Positions 8,523 through 17,493 of a stretch of 64,000 nt of DNA are shown in pieces. Location of the stretch: NCBI GenBank assembly GCA_009744235.1, contig WPHV01000001.1, forward strand, positions 558,001-622,000. The letters run 5' to 3'. The notes beneath the pieces were generated by a model. That model was not told the DNA's origin and did not search any database. It saw only the letters and a list, made by a program, of their open reading frames with translations. A program made the position numbers and the translations under genes. The stretch comes from Gillisella vitis (GTDB lineage: Bacteria > Pseudomonadota > Alphaproteobacteria > Rhizobiales > Rhizobiaceae). How positions within the stretch are numbered: position 1 is the stretch's first letter; the number at the start of each line of letters is the position of its first letter.

Positions 8523-9380
8523 ATGACCCCGACTGAACCACTGCAAAAGCCTCGCACTGAAAACCGCCAGCGCGCCCTTGTCATGCTAACAGGCGTGTCC
8601 AAAGTGTTTTCCAGCGGCACGGTGGCGCTGTCCAACATGTCACTCACCGTCGACGCGGGTGAATTCGTCAGCCTGCTTGGCCCCTCCGGCTGCGGCAAAT
8701 CGACGGCGCTGCGGATTATTGCCGGTCTCGGCGGCATCTCCAGCGGCACGGTCGACTGGCCCAGTTCCCGCATCAATGCCAAGGGCCTGCCGGAAGGCGA
8801 TATCAGCTTCGTCTTCCAGGAACCGACCCTGCTGCCCTGGCAGACGGTGTTCGGCAATGTCTATCTGCCACTGCGTCTGCAAGGGATTTCCAAGGCAGCT
8901 GCAACCTCGACCGTTCTCGAAACCCTTGACACGGTGGGACTGAAGGATTTCGCGGATGCCTATCCGCGCCAGCTTTCCGGCGGCATGAAAATGCGGGTGT
9001 CGATTGCCCGCGCCCTGGTGACCAAGCCGAAACTGCTGCTGATGGACGAGCCGTTTGCTGCCCTTGACGAAATCACCCGGCAAAAACTGAACGACGACGT
9101 GCTGCGGCTGTGGCGCGAGACCGGCATTACCGTGATCTTCGTGACTCATTCGGTGTTCGAGGCCGCTTATCTCTCCAATCGCATCGTGGTGATGAAGGCA
9201 AGGCCCGGCCGGGTGCATGCGGATTTCACCATTGCCACCAGCCTGGAACGCGACGCCCATTACCGAACCTCGGAAGAATACCGGCAGGTCTGCGAAAAGG
9301 CCTCGAATGTCCTATTGGAAGCCATCGGCTTTCCTCTCGACGGCGGCCCATCCAAGGCGGGATTGGAGCATCACGGATGA
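8523..9380 (+). CDS. ABC transporter ATP-binding protein, nitrate/taurine/thiamine-precursor type
   Basis: A 285-residue ABC ATPase that powers the importer at the inner membrane. The Walker A motif GPSGCGKST is at about residues 53-61, the Q-loop in FVFQEPTLLPWQT near 97, the signature LSGGMKMRVSIARAL from 151, Walker B LLLMDEPFAALDE near 171, and the H-loop in FVTHSVFEA. The QEPTLLPW form is typical of the SsuB/TauB/ThiZ group. The ATG at 8523 was chosen because the upstream extension of the frame runs through the repeat hairpin. It overlaps the permease gene by ATGA, which indicates translational coupling. Confidence 0.93.
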   Translation: MTPTEPLQKPRTENRQRALVMLTGVSKVFSSGTVALSNMSLTVDAGEFVSLLGPSGCGKSTALRIIAGLGGISSGTVDWPSSRINAKGLPEGDISFVFQEPTLLPWQTVFGNVYLPLRLQGISKAAATSTVLETLDTVGLKDFADAYPRQLSGGMKMRVSIARALVTKPKLLLMDEPFAALDEITRQKLNDDVLRLWRETGITVIFVTHSVFEAAYLSNRIVVMKARPGRVHADFTIATSLERDAHYRTSEEYRQVCEKASNVLLEAIGFPLDGGPSKAGLEHHG

Positions 9381-10234
9381 CCCCGGAGATTGAAACACCA
9401 GCCGACGCTGAAAGCCTGGCCATGCCAAAACAAGGCGTGTTTGCCCGCCATGGAGAAACCACTCTCCGGGTAATAATCCCCCTTGCCGTCGTGGCCATAC
9501 TGATCCTGATCTGGCATGTCAGCGTCATTCTGTCCGAAGTACCCCAATATATCCTGCCCGGACCCTTGGTGGTCGCCAAAGCGCTCTATACGGATTGGGG
9601 CATTCTGGGACCGGCGCTCTGGGTGACGACGAAGATCACTCTGATGGCGCTGGTTCTGGCACTGGTCGGTGGTGTCGGCATTGCGGTATTTCTCGTCCAG
9701 TCGAAATGGATTGAAACGGCTTTCTACCCAATTGCGGTCATCCTTCAGGTCACGCCTGTCGTCGCCATCTCGCCGCTGATCCTGATCTATGCACCGTCAA
9801 CGCAGGTGGCGCTGCTGATCTGCGCCTTTCTGGTTGCCTTTTTCCCGATCCTCTCCAACATGGTGCAGGGCTTGAAAAGCGTCGATCATAATCTCCTCAA
9901 CCTGTTCGATCTCTACGGCGCCTCGCGGCTGCAAACCCTGCTTTATCTGAAGCTGCCCGCCTCGCTGCCCTATTTCATGACCGGTCTGAAGATCGGTGGC
10001 GGATTGGCGCTGATTGCCGCCGTGGTGGCGGAGTTTGCGGCGGGTTCGGCCGGTGCGGGCTCCGGACTTGCCTTCCGGCTGCTGGAATCGCAATTCCGAC
10101 TGAACATTCCCCGGCTGTTTGCCGCCCTGTTCCTGTTGTCCTGTCTCGGCGTGGTGATTTTCGCCATCACCTCCTTCATCTCATGGTTGGCGCTGCATCG
10201 CTGGCATGAAAGCAGCATCAAGCGAGAAAACTGA
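9377..10234 (+). CDS. ABC transporter permease, SsuC/TauC/ThiX type
   Basis: A 285-residue inner-membrane permease with about six hydrophobic segments after a 30-residue cytoplasmic N-terminus. The BPD_transp_1 coupling loop is visible in LNLFDLYGASRLQTLLYLKLPASLPYF, which carries the EAA-like motif at about residues 176-200. It starts inside the stop of the ATPase gene (ATGA overlap), and its own stop overlaps the next start (TGATG). The importer and the amidohydrolase are therefore probably translated in concert. The preceding binding protein and ATPase complete the transporter. Confidence 0.92.
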   Translation: MTPEIETPADAESLAMPKQGVFARHGETTLRVIIPLAVVAILILIWHVSVILSEVPQYILPGPLVVAKALYTDWGILGPALWVTTKITLMALVLALVGGVGIAVFLVQSKWIETAFYPIAVILQVTPVVAISPLILIYAPSTQVALLICAFLVAFFPILSNMVQGLKSVDHNLLNLFDLYGASRLQTLLYLKLPASLPYFMTGLKIGGGLALIAAVVAEFAAGSAGAGSGLAFRLLESQFRLNIPRLFAALFLLSCLGVVIFAITSFISWLALHRWHESSIKREN

Positions 10235-11565
10235 TGACCAGATTGTTTGCCGACATTCCGCAAACCGGGCGGTTTGCCCTGACGCGCGCCACCCTACCCG
10301 TTGAAGCGGTGGATGACGTTCCCGCTGGACCGGTCCGCGAAGGGCTGGTCAGCGCCGATCTGATTATTAACCACGGCAAGGTCGAAGCCATTATTAAGGC
10401 CGGCACCGCATCTGATGACAAGACCGGCGCGGACCAGCCGATCATCGATCTGCGCGACGCCATGGTCTGGCCGACCTTTACCGACATGCATACCCATCTC
10501 GACAAGGGCCATATCTGGCCACGTCAGCCCAATCCAACAGGTGATTTCATCGGCGCATTGAGCGCCGTGAAGGACGACCGCGAGGCAAATTGGTCGGCGG
10601 ACGATGTGCGGGCGCGGATGGAATTTTCGCTGCGCTGCGCCTATGCGCATGGCACCAGCCTGATCCGTACCCATCTTGACAGCAGCGCCCCCCAGCACCG
10701 GATTTCCTTTGAGGTGTTTTCGCAGATACGCAAGGAGTGGGCGGGGCGGATCGACCTTCAGGCGGTCGCCCTTTTCCCCTTCGACGACATCACCGATCAG
10801 GCGTTTTTTAGGGATCTGCTGGAGGTGCTTGTTGCGCACAAGGGCATTCTCGGCGGCGTCACTCAGGTCTCGCCGGATCTGGACCACCGGCTGGACCTGT
10901 TGTTTCGCGCCGCGAGCGATCACGGCCTCGACATTGACCTGCATGTCGATGAGACGCAGGACGCTTCCGTGCTGACCTTGAAATCCATTGCCGAAGCCAA
11001 GCTGCGCAATGGTTTTCAAGGTTCGGTGGTGGTTGGTCATTGCTGTTCGCTGACCCAGCAGAGCAACGATATCGCCAAGGCCACCATCGACAAGGTTGCG
11101 GAAGCCGGGCTTGCCGTCGTGTCACTGCCGATGTGCAACATGTATTTGCAGGACCGGCATGCTGGCCGCACACCCCGCCAACGCGGCGTCACCCTGTTTC
11201 ATGAACTGGCGGCGGCAGGTGTTCAGACGGCAGTTTCCTCCGACAATACACGCGATCCGTTCTACGCCTATGGCGATCTCGATTGTGTGGAAGTGCTGCG
11301 CGAAGCGGTCAGGATCATCCATCTCGATCACCCGCTGGACAGCACGGCCCGGATTGTCACCCGCAGCCCCGCCGATATTCTTGGTCGCCCCGACCATGGC
11401 CGCATCAAGGTCGGTGCCAAGGCGGATCTGGTGATGTTTTCGGCGAGAACCTGGAGCGAGCTTTTATCGCGTCCGCAGGCTGACCGCATCGTTTTGCGCT
11501 CCGGTCAGGCTATCGACGCGCAGGTGCCTGACTACCGCGACCTTGACCATGTGATGGAAGATTGA
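10234..11565 (+). CDS. Amidohydrolase, cytosine-deaminase-like
   Basis: A 443-residue metal-dependent hydrolase of the amidohydrolase superfamily, closest in pattern to cytosine deaminase (CodA). The first metal motif HTHLDKGH is at about residues 86-93, followed by RTHLDSS near 146, HVDE near 237 (catalytic Glu), GHC near 268 and SSDNTRDPF near 335 with the late Asp. This is the CodA order. Cytosine deaminases, isoguanine deaminases and triazine hydrolases share it, so the substrate is open. The start overlaps the permease stop by one base (TGATG). The context suggests it deaminates or ring-opens the compound brought in by the adjacent transporter. Confidence 0.88.
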   Translation: MTRLFADIPQTGRFALTRATLPVEAVDDVPAGPVREGLVSADLIINHGKVEAIIKAGTASDDKTGADQPIIDLRDAMVWPTFTDMHTHLDKGHIWPRQPNPTGDFIGALSAVKDDREANWSADDVRARMEFSLRCAYAHGTSLIRTHLDSSAPQHRISFEVFSQIRKEWAGRIDLQAVALFPFDDITDQAFFRDLLEVLVAHKGILGGVTQVSPDLDHRLDLLFRAASDHGLDIDLHVDETQDASVLTLKSIAEAKLRNGFQGSVVVGHCCSLTQQSNDIAKATIDKVAEAGLAVVSLPMCNMYLQDRHAGRTPRQRGVTLFHELAAAGVQTAVSSDNTRDPFYAYGDLDCVEVLREAVRIIHLDHPLDSTARIVTRSPADILGRPDHGRIKVGAKADLVMFSARTWSELLSRPQADRIVLRSGQAIDAQVPDYRDLDHVMED

Positions 11566-11568
11566 ACA

Positions 11569-12975
11569 ATGCCCGATTACGCAAAAATCAAAGCTGAACT
11601 GGCCGGGATCGCCGTCGAGGACAATCCGGCGCTGGTCAAGCAGAAGTCCCGGGATTTCTACTGGTACTCGCCAATCCTGAAGGCCGAGCTGGACCATGTC
11701 ACGGCGGACCTCGTGGTTTCTCCGGTCAGCGAAGAAGAGGTGATCCGCACGCTGAGAGTGGCCTATGCCCATGGCGTGCCGGTGACACCACGCGGCGCAG
11801 GTACTGGCAATTATGGTCAGGCCATGCCGCTCTCCGGCGGCATCGTGCTGAACCTGATCAACATGAACAAGGTGAAAGAGATTCACCCAGGCCGGGTGAT
11901 CTGCGAACCGGGCATCGTTATCGCCGAACTGGATCGCCAGACACGCGCCCATTCCGATCAGGAACTGCGTTTCCACCCCTCAACTGCCCAGACTGCTTCC
12001 ATCGGCGGCTTTGTCGCTGGCGGCTCGGGCGGAGTCGGCTCGATCACCTGGGGTGGCCTGCGCGATCTCGGCAATATCCTGAAACTGCGGGTCGTCACCA
12101 TGGAGGCGGAACCACGCGTACTGGAACTATCCGCCTGGGATTTGCAAAAAGTCAGCCACGCCTATGGCACCAATGGCATCATCACCGAAGTGGAAATGCC
12201 GCTGGCCCCTGCCTATGACTGGGTGGACGTCATCGTCGGCTATGACGACTACATGGACGCCGTTCGCTTTGCCGATGCGCTCAGCCACCGCAACGGTATT
12301 CTGTTGAAGGAAGTGGCACCCATCGCCGCTCCCGTACCTTACGACTATTTCACCCGTCACAAGCCCTGGCTGAAGGAAGGCCAATCGGTGGTCGTGCTGA
12401 TGGTCGCCCCGCATTCCATGGGACCGTTTCTTGCCTATGCCGAGAAAATGAAGGCCGACCTACGCTTCCGCTCCGACACCGTGGAGAGCATGAAGGGCAT
12501 TCCCCATGCCTATGAACTGGCCTGGAACCATACGACGCTGCGTGCGCTGAAGGTCGATCCTTCGATCACCTATCTGCAAGTGCAATATCCAGGGCCGGAT
12601 CATGTCGAAAAGGTCGGGAAGATGACCGAAATTTTTGGTGATGAGGTGATCGGCCACCTGGAATTCATGCGCTTTGATGGCGCCATCCAATGCTCCGGCC
12701 TGCCGCTGGTGCGCTACACCACCAAGGAGCGGCTGGAGGAGATCATCCGCATCCACGAAGACAACGGCTGCCCGATCTTCAACCCGCATCGCTATACGCT
12801 GGAAGAAGGCGGCATGAAGCAGACCGATACGGTGCAACTGGCCTTCAAACAGGAAACCGACCCCAAGGGCCTGCTCAATCCCGGCAAGATGATCGCCTGG
12901 GAAAATCCCGATTTCGACTTTTCCGCCGGGCGCAACTATCTGTTTCCCGGATTACAATCGATGGGAGACGATTGA
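11569..12975 (+). CDS. FAD-binding oxidoreductase (GlcD/PCMH type)
   Basis: A 468-residue flavoenzyme. The PCMH-type FAD-binding domain covers about residues 40-220: TPRGAGTGNYGQAMPLSGG near 74-92 is the pyrophosphate-binding block, and HPSTAQTASIGGFVAGGSGG near 135-155 is the second FAD loop. The C-terminal part ends with the family motif DPKGLLNPGKMI. Relatives oxidise hydroxy acids or alcohols such as glycolate and D-lactate. It starts 3 bp after the amidohydrolase stop and belongs to the same operon. A role in oxidising a product of the hydrolase step is inferred. The following 224 bp up to 13199 contain only a short GACGGC/GCCGTC hairpin near 13020. Confidence 0.9.
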   Translation: MPDYAKIKAELAGIAVEDNPALVKQKSRDFYWYSPILKAELDHVTADLVVSPVSEEEVIRTLRVAYAHGVPVTPRGAGTGNYGQAMPLSGGIVLNLINMNKVKEIHPGRVICEPGIVIAELDRQTRAHSDQELRFHPSTAQTASIGGFVAGGSGGVGSITWGGLRDLGNILKLRVVTMEAEPRVLELSAWDLQKVSHAYGTNGIITEVEMPLAPAYDWVDVIVGYDDYMDAVRFADALSHRNGILLKEVAPIAAPVPYDYFTRHKPWLKEGQSVVVLMVAPHSMGPFLAYAEKMKADLRFRSDTVESMKGIPHAYELAWNHTTLRALKVDPSITYLQVQYPGPDHVEKVGKMTEIFGDEVIGHLEFMRFDGAIQCSGLPLVRYTTKERLEEIIRIHEDNGCPIFNPHRYTLEEGGMKQTDTVQLAFKQETDPKGLLNPGKMIAWENPDFDFSAGRNYLFPGLQSMGDD

Positions 12976-13199
12976 AATCCTTGCACTTTCAACCGGAGAT
13001 GATTTAGAACGCAACGGCTTGACGGCATGAGGCCGTCTTCACAGTCCGAAGGTACTCCTGGCGGGGCTTGTCCCTGATCATGCAATGAACATGACCTTTC
13101 CTCCAGCCAGCAGGTGGAAGAAGGCATCGGGACAAACGACGCGGATGTTTTTGACAGAACCCTCCGGGGAACCGGCGGGTGCAAACCAGGGACTTTTGC

Positions 13200-13781
13200 A
13201 TGCGCGTGCTCGTTCTTCACTCTCATCCCTTGGCTGAAAGCTTCAACCGGGCGCTCTACTACAAGACCTGCCAAAGCCTGGAGAAAGCCGGCCATGAGGT
13301 CGATGGCTGCAATTTGTATGATGAGGATTTCGACCCGGTTCTTTCGGCTGAAGAGCGGCGGATCTATCATGATTATCCAGACAATATCGAGCCGGTGAAA
13401 TCCTATGTCGAGCGGTTGAAGGCGGCTGAAGGGCTTGTTATCGTCACTCCCGTGTGGAATTTCAGCTTTCCCGCCATGCTGAGCGGCTATTTCGACCGTG
13501 TCTGGCTGCCGGGGGTCACGTTCGAACTGATCGATGGAAAACTGACGCCAACGCTGCGCCATATCCGCAAACTGGCGGCGGTGATGACCTATGGCGCAAC
13601 CCCGTTACGAGCATTTCTTGCGGGCAACCCGCCAAAGAAATCCGTCACCCGTGTGATCCGCGCTCAGATCAAGCTCGGCGCGCCGGTAAAATTTCTTGCC
13701 CATTACGATATGAACAATTGCACGCAACAAAGCCGCGCCGCCTTTCTGGATAAGGTGGGGGGCGTGATGGAGCGGTTTTGA
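13200..13781 (+). CDS. NAD(P)H-dependent flavodoxin-like oxidoreductase
   Basis: A 193-residue protein of the flavodoxin-like-fold-2 family (MdaB/NQO-type, YrkL/KefF relatives). It has the N-terminal FMN/FAD-binding block VLVLHSHPLAESFNRAL and the second block TPVWNFSFPAMLSGYFDRV near 85-103. Such proteins reduce quinones or other small electrophiles with NAD(P)H. The ATG at 13200 follows AGGGA with 7-nt spacing; a GTG at 13179 would add seven residues. It lies 224 bp after the FAD oxidase on the same strand, so it may have its own promoter. It could handle quinone-like intermediates or oxidant stress linked to the upstream pathway. Confidence 0.88.
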   Translation: MRVLVLHSHPLAESFNRALYYKTCQSLEKAGHEVDGCNLYDEDFDPVLSAEERRIYHDYPDNIEPVKSYVERLKAAEGLVIVTPVWNFSFPAMLSGYFDRVWLPGVTFELIDGKLTPTLRHIRKLAAVMTYGATPLRAFLAGNPPKKSVTRVIRAQIKLGAPVKFLAHYDMNNCTQQSRAAFLDKVGGVMERF

Positions 13782-13931
13782 TAGCAGTCTCAGCCTGCCG
13801 CATCGTGCGTTTCATCAAGTGCAGAGATGATGCCGCAGATGATGCGAGCAATGTTAAAAGATAATAAATTAGATTGAATTAACAATAAACTGAGTTTGAA
13901 ATATCTGAAAACCGATTAGCGATTAAAGCAC

Positions 13932-14321
13932 ATGAGCAATATTATAATATCGGCACGGCGGCTCGAAGATGCAGATGCATCTTCGGCTTCTAAGAATCCG
14001 GTTATTGCGAAAGTAAAATCTTTTCTACCCACAGCACTATTTTTCTTCTTTGCTGTCATGGCCATGATGTCCGCCATTCTGTGGCCGCGCGGTTCATACC
14101 TGCTTGTAGTCGCTCCACCTTTTTCGTCGCCAGCGGCAACCATGGCAATCATTGCATCGGCGGACGGCGCCTTTGTTCAACAAGGCACCATGAGTTGGGT
14201 TGCCATCGCCTATTCACAACACCCTGACTTTGCCACCCGGTTAAGATCGGCTGGCGCCTTGGTTGTTCTGGGCAGCCCGTTGCAGAACACCTGCCTCACC
14301 ATAGCCAGCACAGGCAGATAA
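13932..14321 (+). CDS. Small hypothetical membrane protein
   Basis: A 129-residue protein of unknown function. After a 30-residue charged N-terminus there is a strong hydrophobic segment at about 33-52 (FLPTALFFFFAVMAMMSAIL), then a mixed region with Ala-rich and small residues and one Cys near the end. One membrane span with the C-terminal part outside the cytoplasm is likely. The region before it (13782-13931) is AT-rich. It precedes the chemoreceptor gene by 118 bp on the same strand. No known domain was recognised. Confidence 0.55.
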   Translation: MSNIIISARRLEDADASSASKNPVIAKVKSFLPTALFFFFAVMAMMSAILWPRGSYLLVVAPPFSSPAATMAIIASADGAFVQQGTMSWVAIAYSQHPDFATRLRSAGALVVLGSPLQNTCLTIASTGR

Positions 14322-14439
14322 AAAGAGCGCCACACGAAAAACGTGAAATTTTCTGGAATTTTCGCTGCATACAACTTTCTTTAAGTAAACCATAGCACAT
14401 TCGTCAAATCCGCCACTACAACACGGGGACCAAACCAGA

Positions 14440-16047
14440 ATGAACGCTTTGCTGGATTTACGGCGGAAGATTGCGCCGGGCATCATAACTATGGTCTGGA
14501 TCAATGCAGCCCTTGTCGCCATAGCCGCAATCCTTCATGAACAATCACAGGCGCTGCTTGACATCGGTATATCTTTGGCCATGGCCCTCCTGTGCCTGTT
14601 CTTCTGGCGGCAGGACAAAACCGGCAGTCAAACCATGATGGCGACCGCAATCGCCAATGCAGTACTCGTTGCCATGCTGGTTTACGAATTTCGCGGGTCC
14701 TCGCTGCAAATCGACATGCACATGTATTTCTTTGCGGTGCTTGCGATTTCCGCGATGTGGATTTATCTGCCCGCCATTATCGCCTTTTCGCTGGTGGTCG
14801 CCATCCACCATACCGCCTTTTATTTTGTTGTTCCCTTCGCCGTTTTTCCCGGTTCATCCGATTTTTCCCGCGTCATTCTGCATGCCGCCATTCTGATTTT
14901 CGAGACCGCCGCCCTCGCTATTTTGATCCACATTCTGACGTCGTCTACACGCAAGGCGGAAGACCTGACGCTGAAGGCCCAGGAAGCGCAGGCCGCAAGC
15001 GAAGCGCTTCGCATGGATAATCTTAAAATGCAGACACAAGCCGCTGAAGAACGCATCCTCACCTTTGAAACGGCTGAAAAAGACGCGAATGCCAAGCTGA
15101 AACAGGCAACCCTTGGCCTGGAGCAGGCCCTCACCCGTTTGGCAAAGGGGGAGCTGAATTTTCGGCTCGATGAACCTTTCGATCAACAGTTCGAAGGACT
15201 GCGTCATCATTTGAACGACACGATCCAGCAATTCGGCCATGTTTTGTCCAGCGTTGTCGATACCGTTGTGATTATTGACGACAACAGCCGGGAAATCGCC
15301 TCCGGTGCCAATGATCTCTCCCGCCGAACCGAAAGTCAGGCGGCGACGCTGGAGGAAACGGCAGCCTCTCTCGACGTCCTCACCTCCAATATCCAGCAAT
15401 CGACGGACAACACGCTCAAAGCCCATGCCATGGCAAATAAGGCGACTGAAAATGCCGTTCAATCCAGCACCGTCGTGACCGAAGCCGAAGATGCAATGCG
15501 CCGTATCGAAGAAAGCTCCGGCAAAATCTCCAGCATCATTTCCGTCATCGATGAAATCGCATTTCAGACCAATCTTTTAGCGCTCAATGCCGGTGTTGAA
15601 GCAGCGCGTGCCGGAGAAGCAGGCAAGGGTTTTGCCGTTGTGGCCCAAGAAGTGCGCGAACTGGCCCAGCGCAGCGCGCAGGCCGCCCGCGAGATCAAGC
15701 AACTGATCGCGGCATCCTCCTCCGAGGTCGATAACGGCGTGCGTCTGGTGCGCAATACCGGCAGCACACTCCAGTCGATCAGCAGCAATATTCAGGAAAT
15801 AGGCATTCTCATCGGCTCCATTGCTGCATCGGCCAAAGATCAATCGTCGGGTCTCAAAGACATCAACAGCGCCGTAAGCCAGATGGATCAGACCACACAG
15901 CAAAATGCCGCCATGGTGGAGCAAACGACCGCCGCGTCATCGGCCATGGCGTCGCAAGCCCAGCAGTTGAAACGAATGGTCGAGCACTTCAGCCTGCCGC
16001 GGCAGACACGGAAAACACAAGCCGCGCATCTACGCCTCAGTGCATGA
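14440..16047 (+). CDS. Methyl-accepting chemotaxis protein
   Basis: A 535-residue chemoreceptor. Residues about 15-170 contain six hydrophobic segments with short loops rather than a large periplasmic ligand domain, so it probably senses membrane or energy-related signals. A coiled-coil linker (about 170-215) and a HAMP-like stretch lead to the cytoplasmic signalling domain. Its hairpin tip, [20 protein letters not shown], starts near residue 371, followed by [18 protein letters not shown]. The receptor signals through CheA/CheW. The C-terminus lacks an NWETF-type pentapeptide tether. No che genes are nearby, so it is an orphan receptor. Its transcript is followed by a mosaic of palindromic repeats at 16101-16206. 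Confidence 0.95.
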   Translation: MNALLDLRRKIAPGIITMVWINAALVAIAAILHEQSQALLDIGISLAMALLCLFFWRQDKTGSQTMMATAIANAVLVAMLVYEFRGSSLQIDMHMYFFAVLAISAMWIYLPAIIAFSLVVAIHHTAFYFVVPFAVFPGSSDFSRVILHAAILIFETAALAILIHILTSSTRKAEDLTLKAQEAQAASEALRMDNLKMQTQAAEERILTFETAEKDANAKLKQATLGLEQALTRLAKGELNFRLDEPFDQQFEGLRHHLNDTIQQFGHVLSSVVDTVVIIDDNSREIASGANDLSRRTESQAATLEETAASLDVLTSNIQQSTDNTLKAHAMANKATENAVQSSTVVTEAEDAMRRIEESSGKISSIISVIDEIAFQTNLLALNAGVEAARAGEAGKGFAVVAQEVRELAQRSAQAAREIKQLIAASSSEVDNGVRLVRNTGSTLQSISSNIQEIGILIGSIAASAKDQSSGLKDINSAVSQMDQTTQQNAAMVEQTTAASSAMASQAQQLKRMVEHFSLPRQTRKTQAAHLRLSA

Positions 16048-16100
16048 TTGCCTAACCGGCTCAAATTTAAAGAGGGAATTATCGAGCCGATATAAAGAGT

Positions 16101-16138
16101 TACAGCGCCGTGCGCCTTGTATTGCGCACGGCGCTGTA
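16101..16138. repeat. Perfect 15-bp palindrome, ACAGCGCCGTGCGC family, copy 1
   Basis: TACAGCGCCGTGCGC at 16101-16115 is matched by its exact reverse complement at 16124-16138 around an 8-nt loop. A related copy is at 41752-41791. Lying between the chemoreceptor gene and a convergent gene, it may also act as a transcription stop. Confidence 0.8.
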
Positions 16139-16160
16139 GTGTCTGTCTTGTTTTGTTTGC

Positions 16161-16206
16161 GCATCGGATTTATTCGAAAAACGATTGTTAACTTTTGGTT
16201 CGATCC
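16161..16206. repeat. 46-nt rhizobial palindrome, GCATCGGATTTAT family, reverse copy
   Basis: This 46-nt segment is a diverged reverse-complement copy of the element at 53245-53290, with the same length and matching blocks GCATCGG, TTTAT, CGAAAA and CTTTT. It ends directly at the stop codon of the convergent small exported-protein gene. Confidence 0.65.
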
Positions 16207-16207
16207 T

Positions 16208-16699
16208 CTAATGAGCAGCCTTCAGCGAGGAGATGATCTCCTGCAATTCGGCGCCATGCTTTTCCTGTTTGCCCTTCGTTCCCCAATAGGTGATGACCAG
16301 CAGCTTGCCGGGACGGGGTGAGAGCAGCGACAGGCCGACATTGACGGCGCCGTCTTCATCGACGCCGGTCCAGTCGAAATTGGTCATGTCCATGCCGTTG
16401 ATGACTTCGTCCGACTGCTTCTGGGTCGAGCCGTCGATCTTGACGCCGTTCTCCTGCAAGAAAGCGATAGCGTCATCAATCACCTTGTCGGTCGTCTTGG
16501 CATTGGCGACGTCGATGGCAATGTAGATGGCGGCATCCTCGGAGGTCGCATCAATGCCGGTTTCGGTTTCCTTCGGTTCCCAACTGGCCGGAATAGTGAT
16601 GCGTGCCACCGGATTATCGCTTGGAAACAGCAGCGTATCGGCAAAAGACAAGCTTGGCAGAAGGAAGGTCAGCACGGCAACGGCGATTATTCTCTTCAC
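16208..16699 (-). CDS. Small exported protein of unknown function
   Basis: A 163-residue protein with a clear signal peptide (about residues 1-20, cleavage after SFA). The mature part is acidic, with no cysteines and no recognised catalytic motif; ASWEPKETETGIDA and GLSLLSPRPGKLLVITYWG suggest a compact beta-rich fold like small periplasmic histidine-kinase-type or stress-related proteins of rhizobia. I chose the GTG at 16699 because AGGGGGA precedes it by 6 nt. A longer frame to 16858 would translate a palindromic repeat (16716-16759) and is unlikely. Function is unknown. Confidence 0.72.
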   Translation of the reverse strand: MKRIIAVAVLTFLLPSLSFADTLLFPSDNPVARITIPASWEPKETETGIDATSEDAAIYIAIDVANAKTTDKVIDDAIAFLQENGVKIDGSTQKQSDEVINGMDMTNFDWTGVDEDGAVNVGLSLLSPRPGKLLVITYWGTKGKQEKHGAELQEIISSLKAAH

Positions 16700-16715
16700 A
16701 GATGGTCCCCCTAGA

Positions 16716-16759
16716 GCATTTCCAGCAAAAGTGCGCAGCGGTTTTGCGTCCGGAAATGC
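16716..16759. repeat. 44-nt rhizobial palindrome GCATTTCC..GGAAATGC, copy A
   Basis: GCATTTCC at 16716 and GGAAATGC ending at 16759 bound a 44-nt element with the internal block GCGGTTTTGCGTCC. Copies of exactly the same length are at 16950-16993 and 35876-35919. Confidence 0.85.
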
Positions 16760-16949
16760 GTTAAAACAAAAACCGAGTGCACGAAAGCATGAACGAAGTG
16801 AATGCGTCAGGGCACTAGGATCGATAAGATGTCGATTGTCGAAAATAGAGATTTCCATCCGTCTGTCGCTGGGAATTGCTAAACTGATCTCTACTATTTC
16901 AGGGTATGTTTTACACCATAGCGGCCTGCCGCGTAATTTAACCTACAGA

Positions 16950-16993
16950 GCATTTCCAAGAAAAGGGGAAACCGGTTTTCCGTTCGGAAATGC
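16950..16993. repeat. 44-nt rhizobial palindrome, copy B
   Basis: This second 44-nt copy is bounded by GCATTTCC and GGAAATGC with the internal block ACCGGTTTTCCGTTC. The 392-bp gap 16700-17091 holds copies A and B and the DUF1236 gene terminator; I see no gene in it. Confidence 0.85.
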
Positions 16994-17028
16994 GTAAAGG
17001 CAAAGAGCGAGAGCACCCTGCTCCGATC

Positions 17029-17063
17029 AAAAAAAAGCCCCACGAGCACGAGGCTGGTGGGGC
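17029..17063 (-). terminator. Rho-independent terminator of DUF1236 gene
   Basis: Read on the minus strand, GCCCCAC and GTGGGGC form a 7-bp stem with a 13-nt loop, followed directly by eight T residues. It lies about 28 bp after the stop codon of the DUF1236 gene. Confidence 0.88.
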
Positions 17064-17091
17064 AAGATGACTGGAGAGAAAAAAAAAGTCG

Positions 17092-17493
17092 TTACTGAAT
17101 GATATCAATGACCGTATAGGACTGCGGATCGACGATAACACGCTCATTATTGACGATTGCATAGGCGTAAGTCGGATCTTCCGGGATCGGGGTGATCACA
17201 ATCTGGCGCGGTAAATGCTGACCGACGACGATTTGCTGATCGGTCACGTAAGGCTGCGCTGGCATTGGCTGCTGGCGAACATAAGTAACAACGCGCGGCG
17301 GCGGCGGATCGATGGCTGTGCCAGCAACTGCGCCGACAACGCCGCCAACGGCTGCACCAACTGGACCACCAACAACAGCACCGGTAACCGCACCACCTGC
17401 TGCGCCGGTCACAGTGGCGTTCTGCGCCATAGCCGAGGTTGCAATCGAGCCAGCAAGGGCGGCAGCGACAATAAGAGCAATTTTGGTTTTCAT
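17092..17493 (-). CDS. DUF1236-type exported protein with glycine-zipper segment
   Basis: A 133-residue small exported protein. A signal peptide occupies residues 1-23 (cleavage after AMA). It is followed by a Gly/Ala/Val-rich segment (about 28-60) with GGAVTGAVVGGPVGAAVGG, resembling glycine-zipper membrane-interacting motifs. The C-terminal half contains the LPRQIVITPIPEDPTYAYA and VDPQSYTVIDII blocks seen in DUF1236 proteins of rhizobia. Such proteins are thought to be periplasmic or outer-membrane associated; function is not established. It is a single gene with its own terminator. The 247 bp upstream (17494-17740) are AT-rich and probably contain the promoter. Confidence 0.8.
   Translation of the reverse strand: MKTKIALIVAAALAGSIATSAMAQNATVTGAAGGAVTGAVVGGPVGAAVGGVVGAVAGTAIDPPPPRVVTYVRQQPMPAQPYVTDQQIVVGQHLPRQIVITPIPEDPTYAYAIVNNERVIVDPQSYTVIDIIQ

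Noticed and set aside
7073..8857. A 594-codon minus-strand frame across the importer genes
   Set aside because: It is antisense to the binding-protein and ATPase genes, both with complete family motifs. Such long antisense frames are expected in GC-rich DNA.
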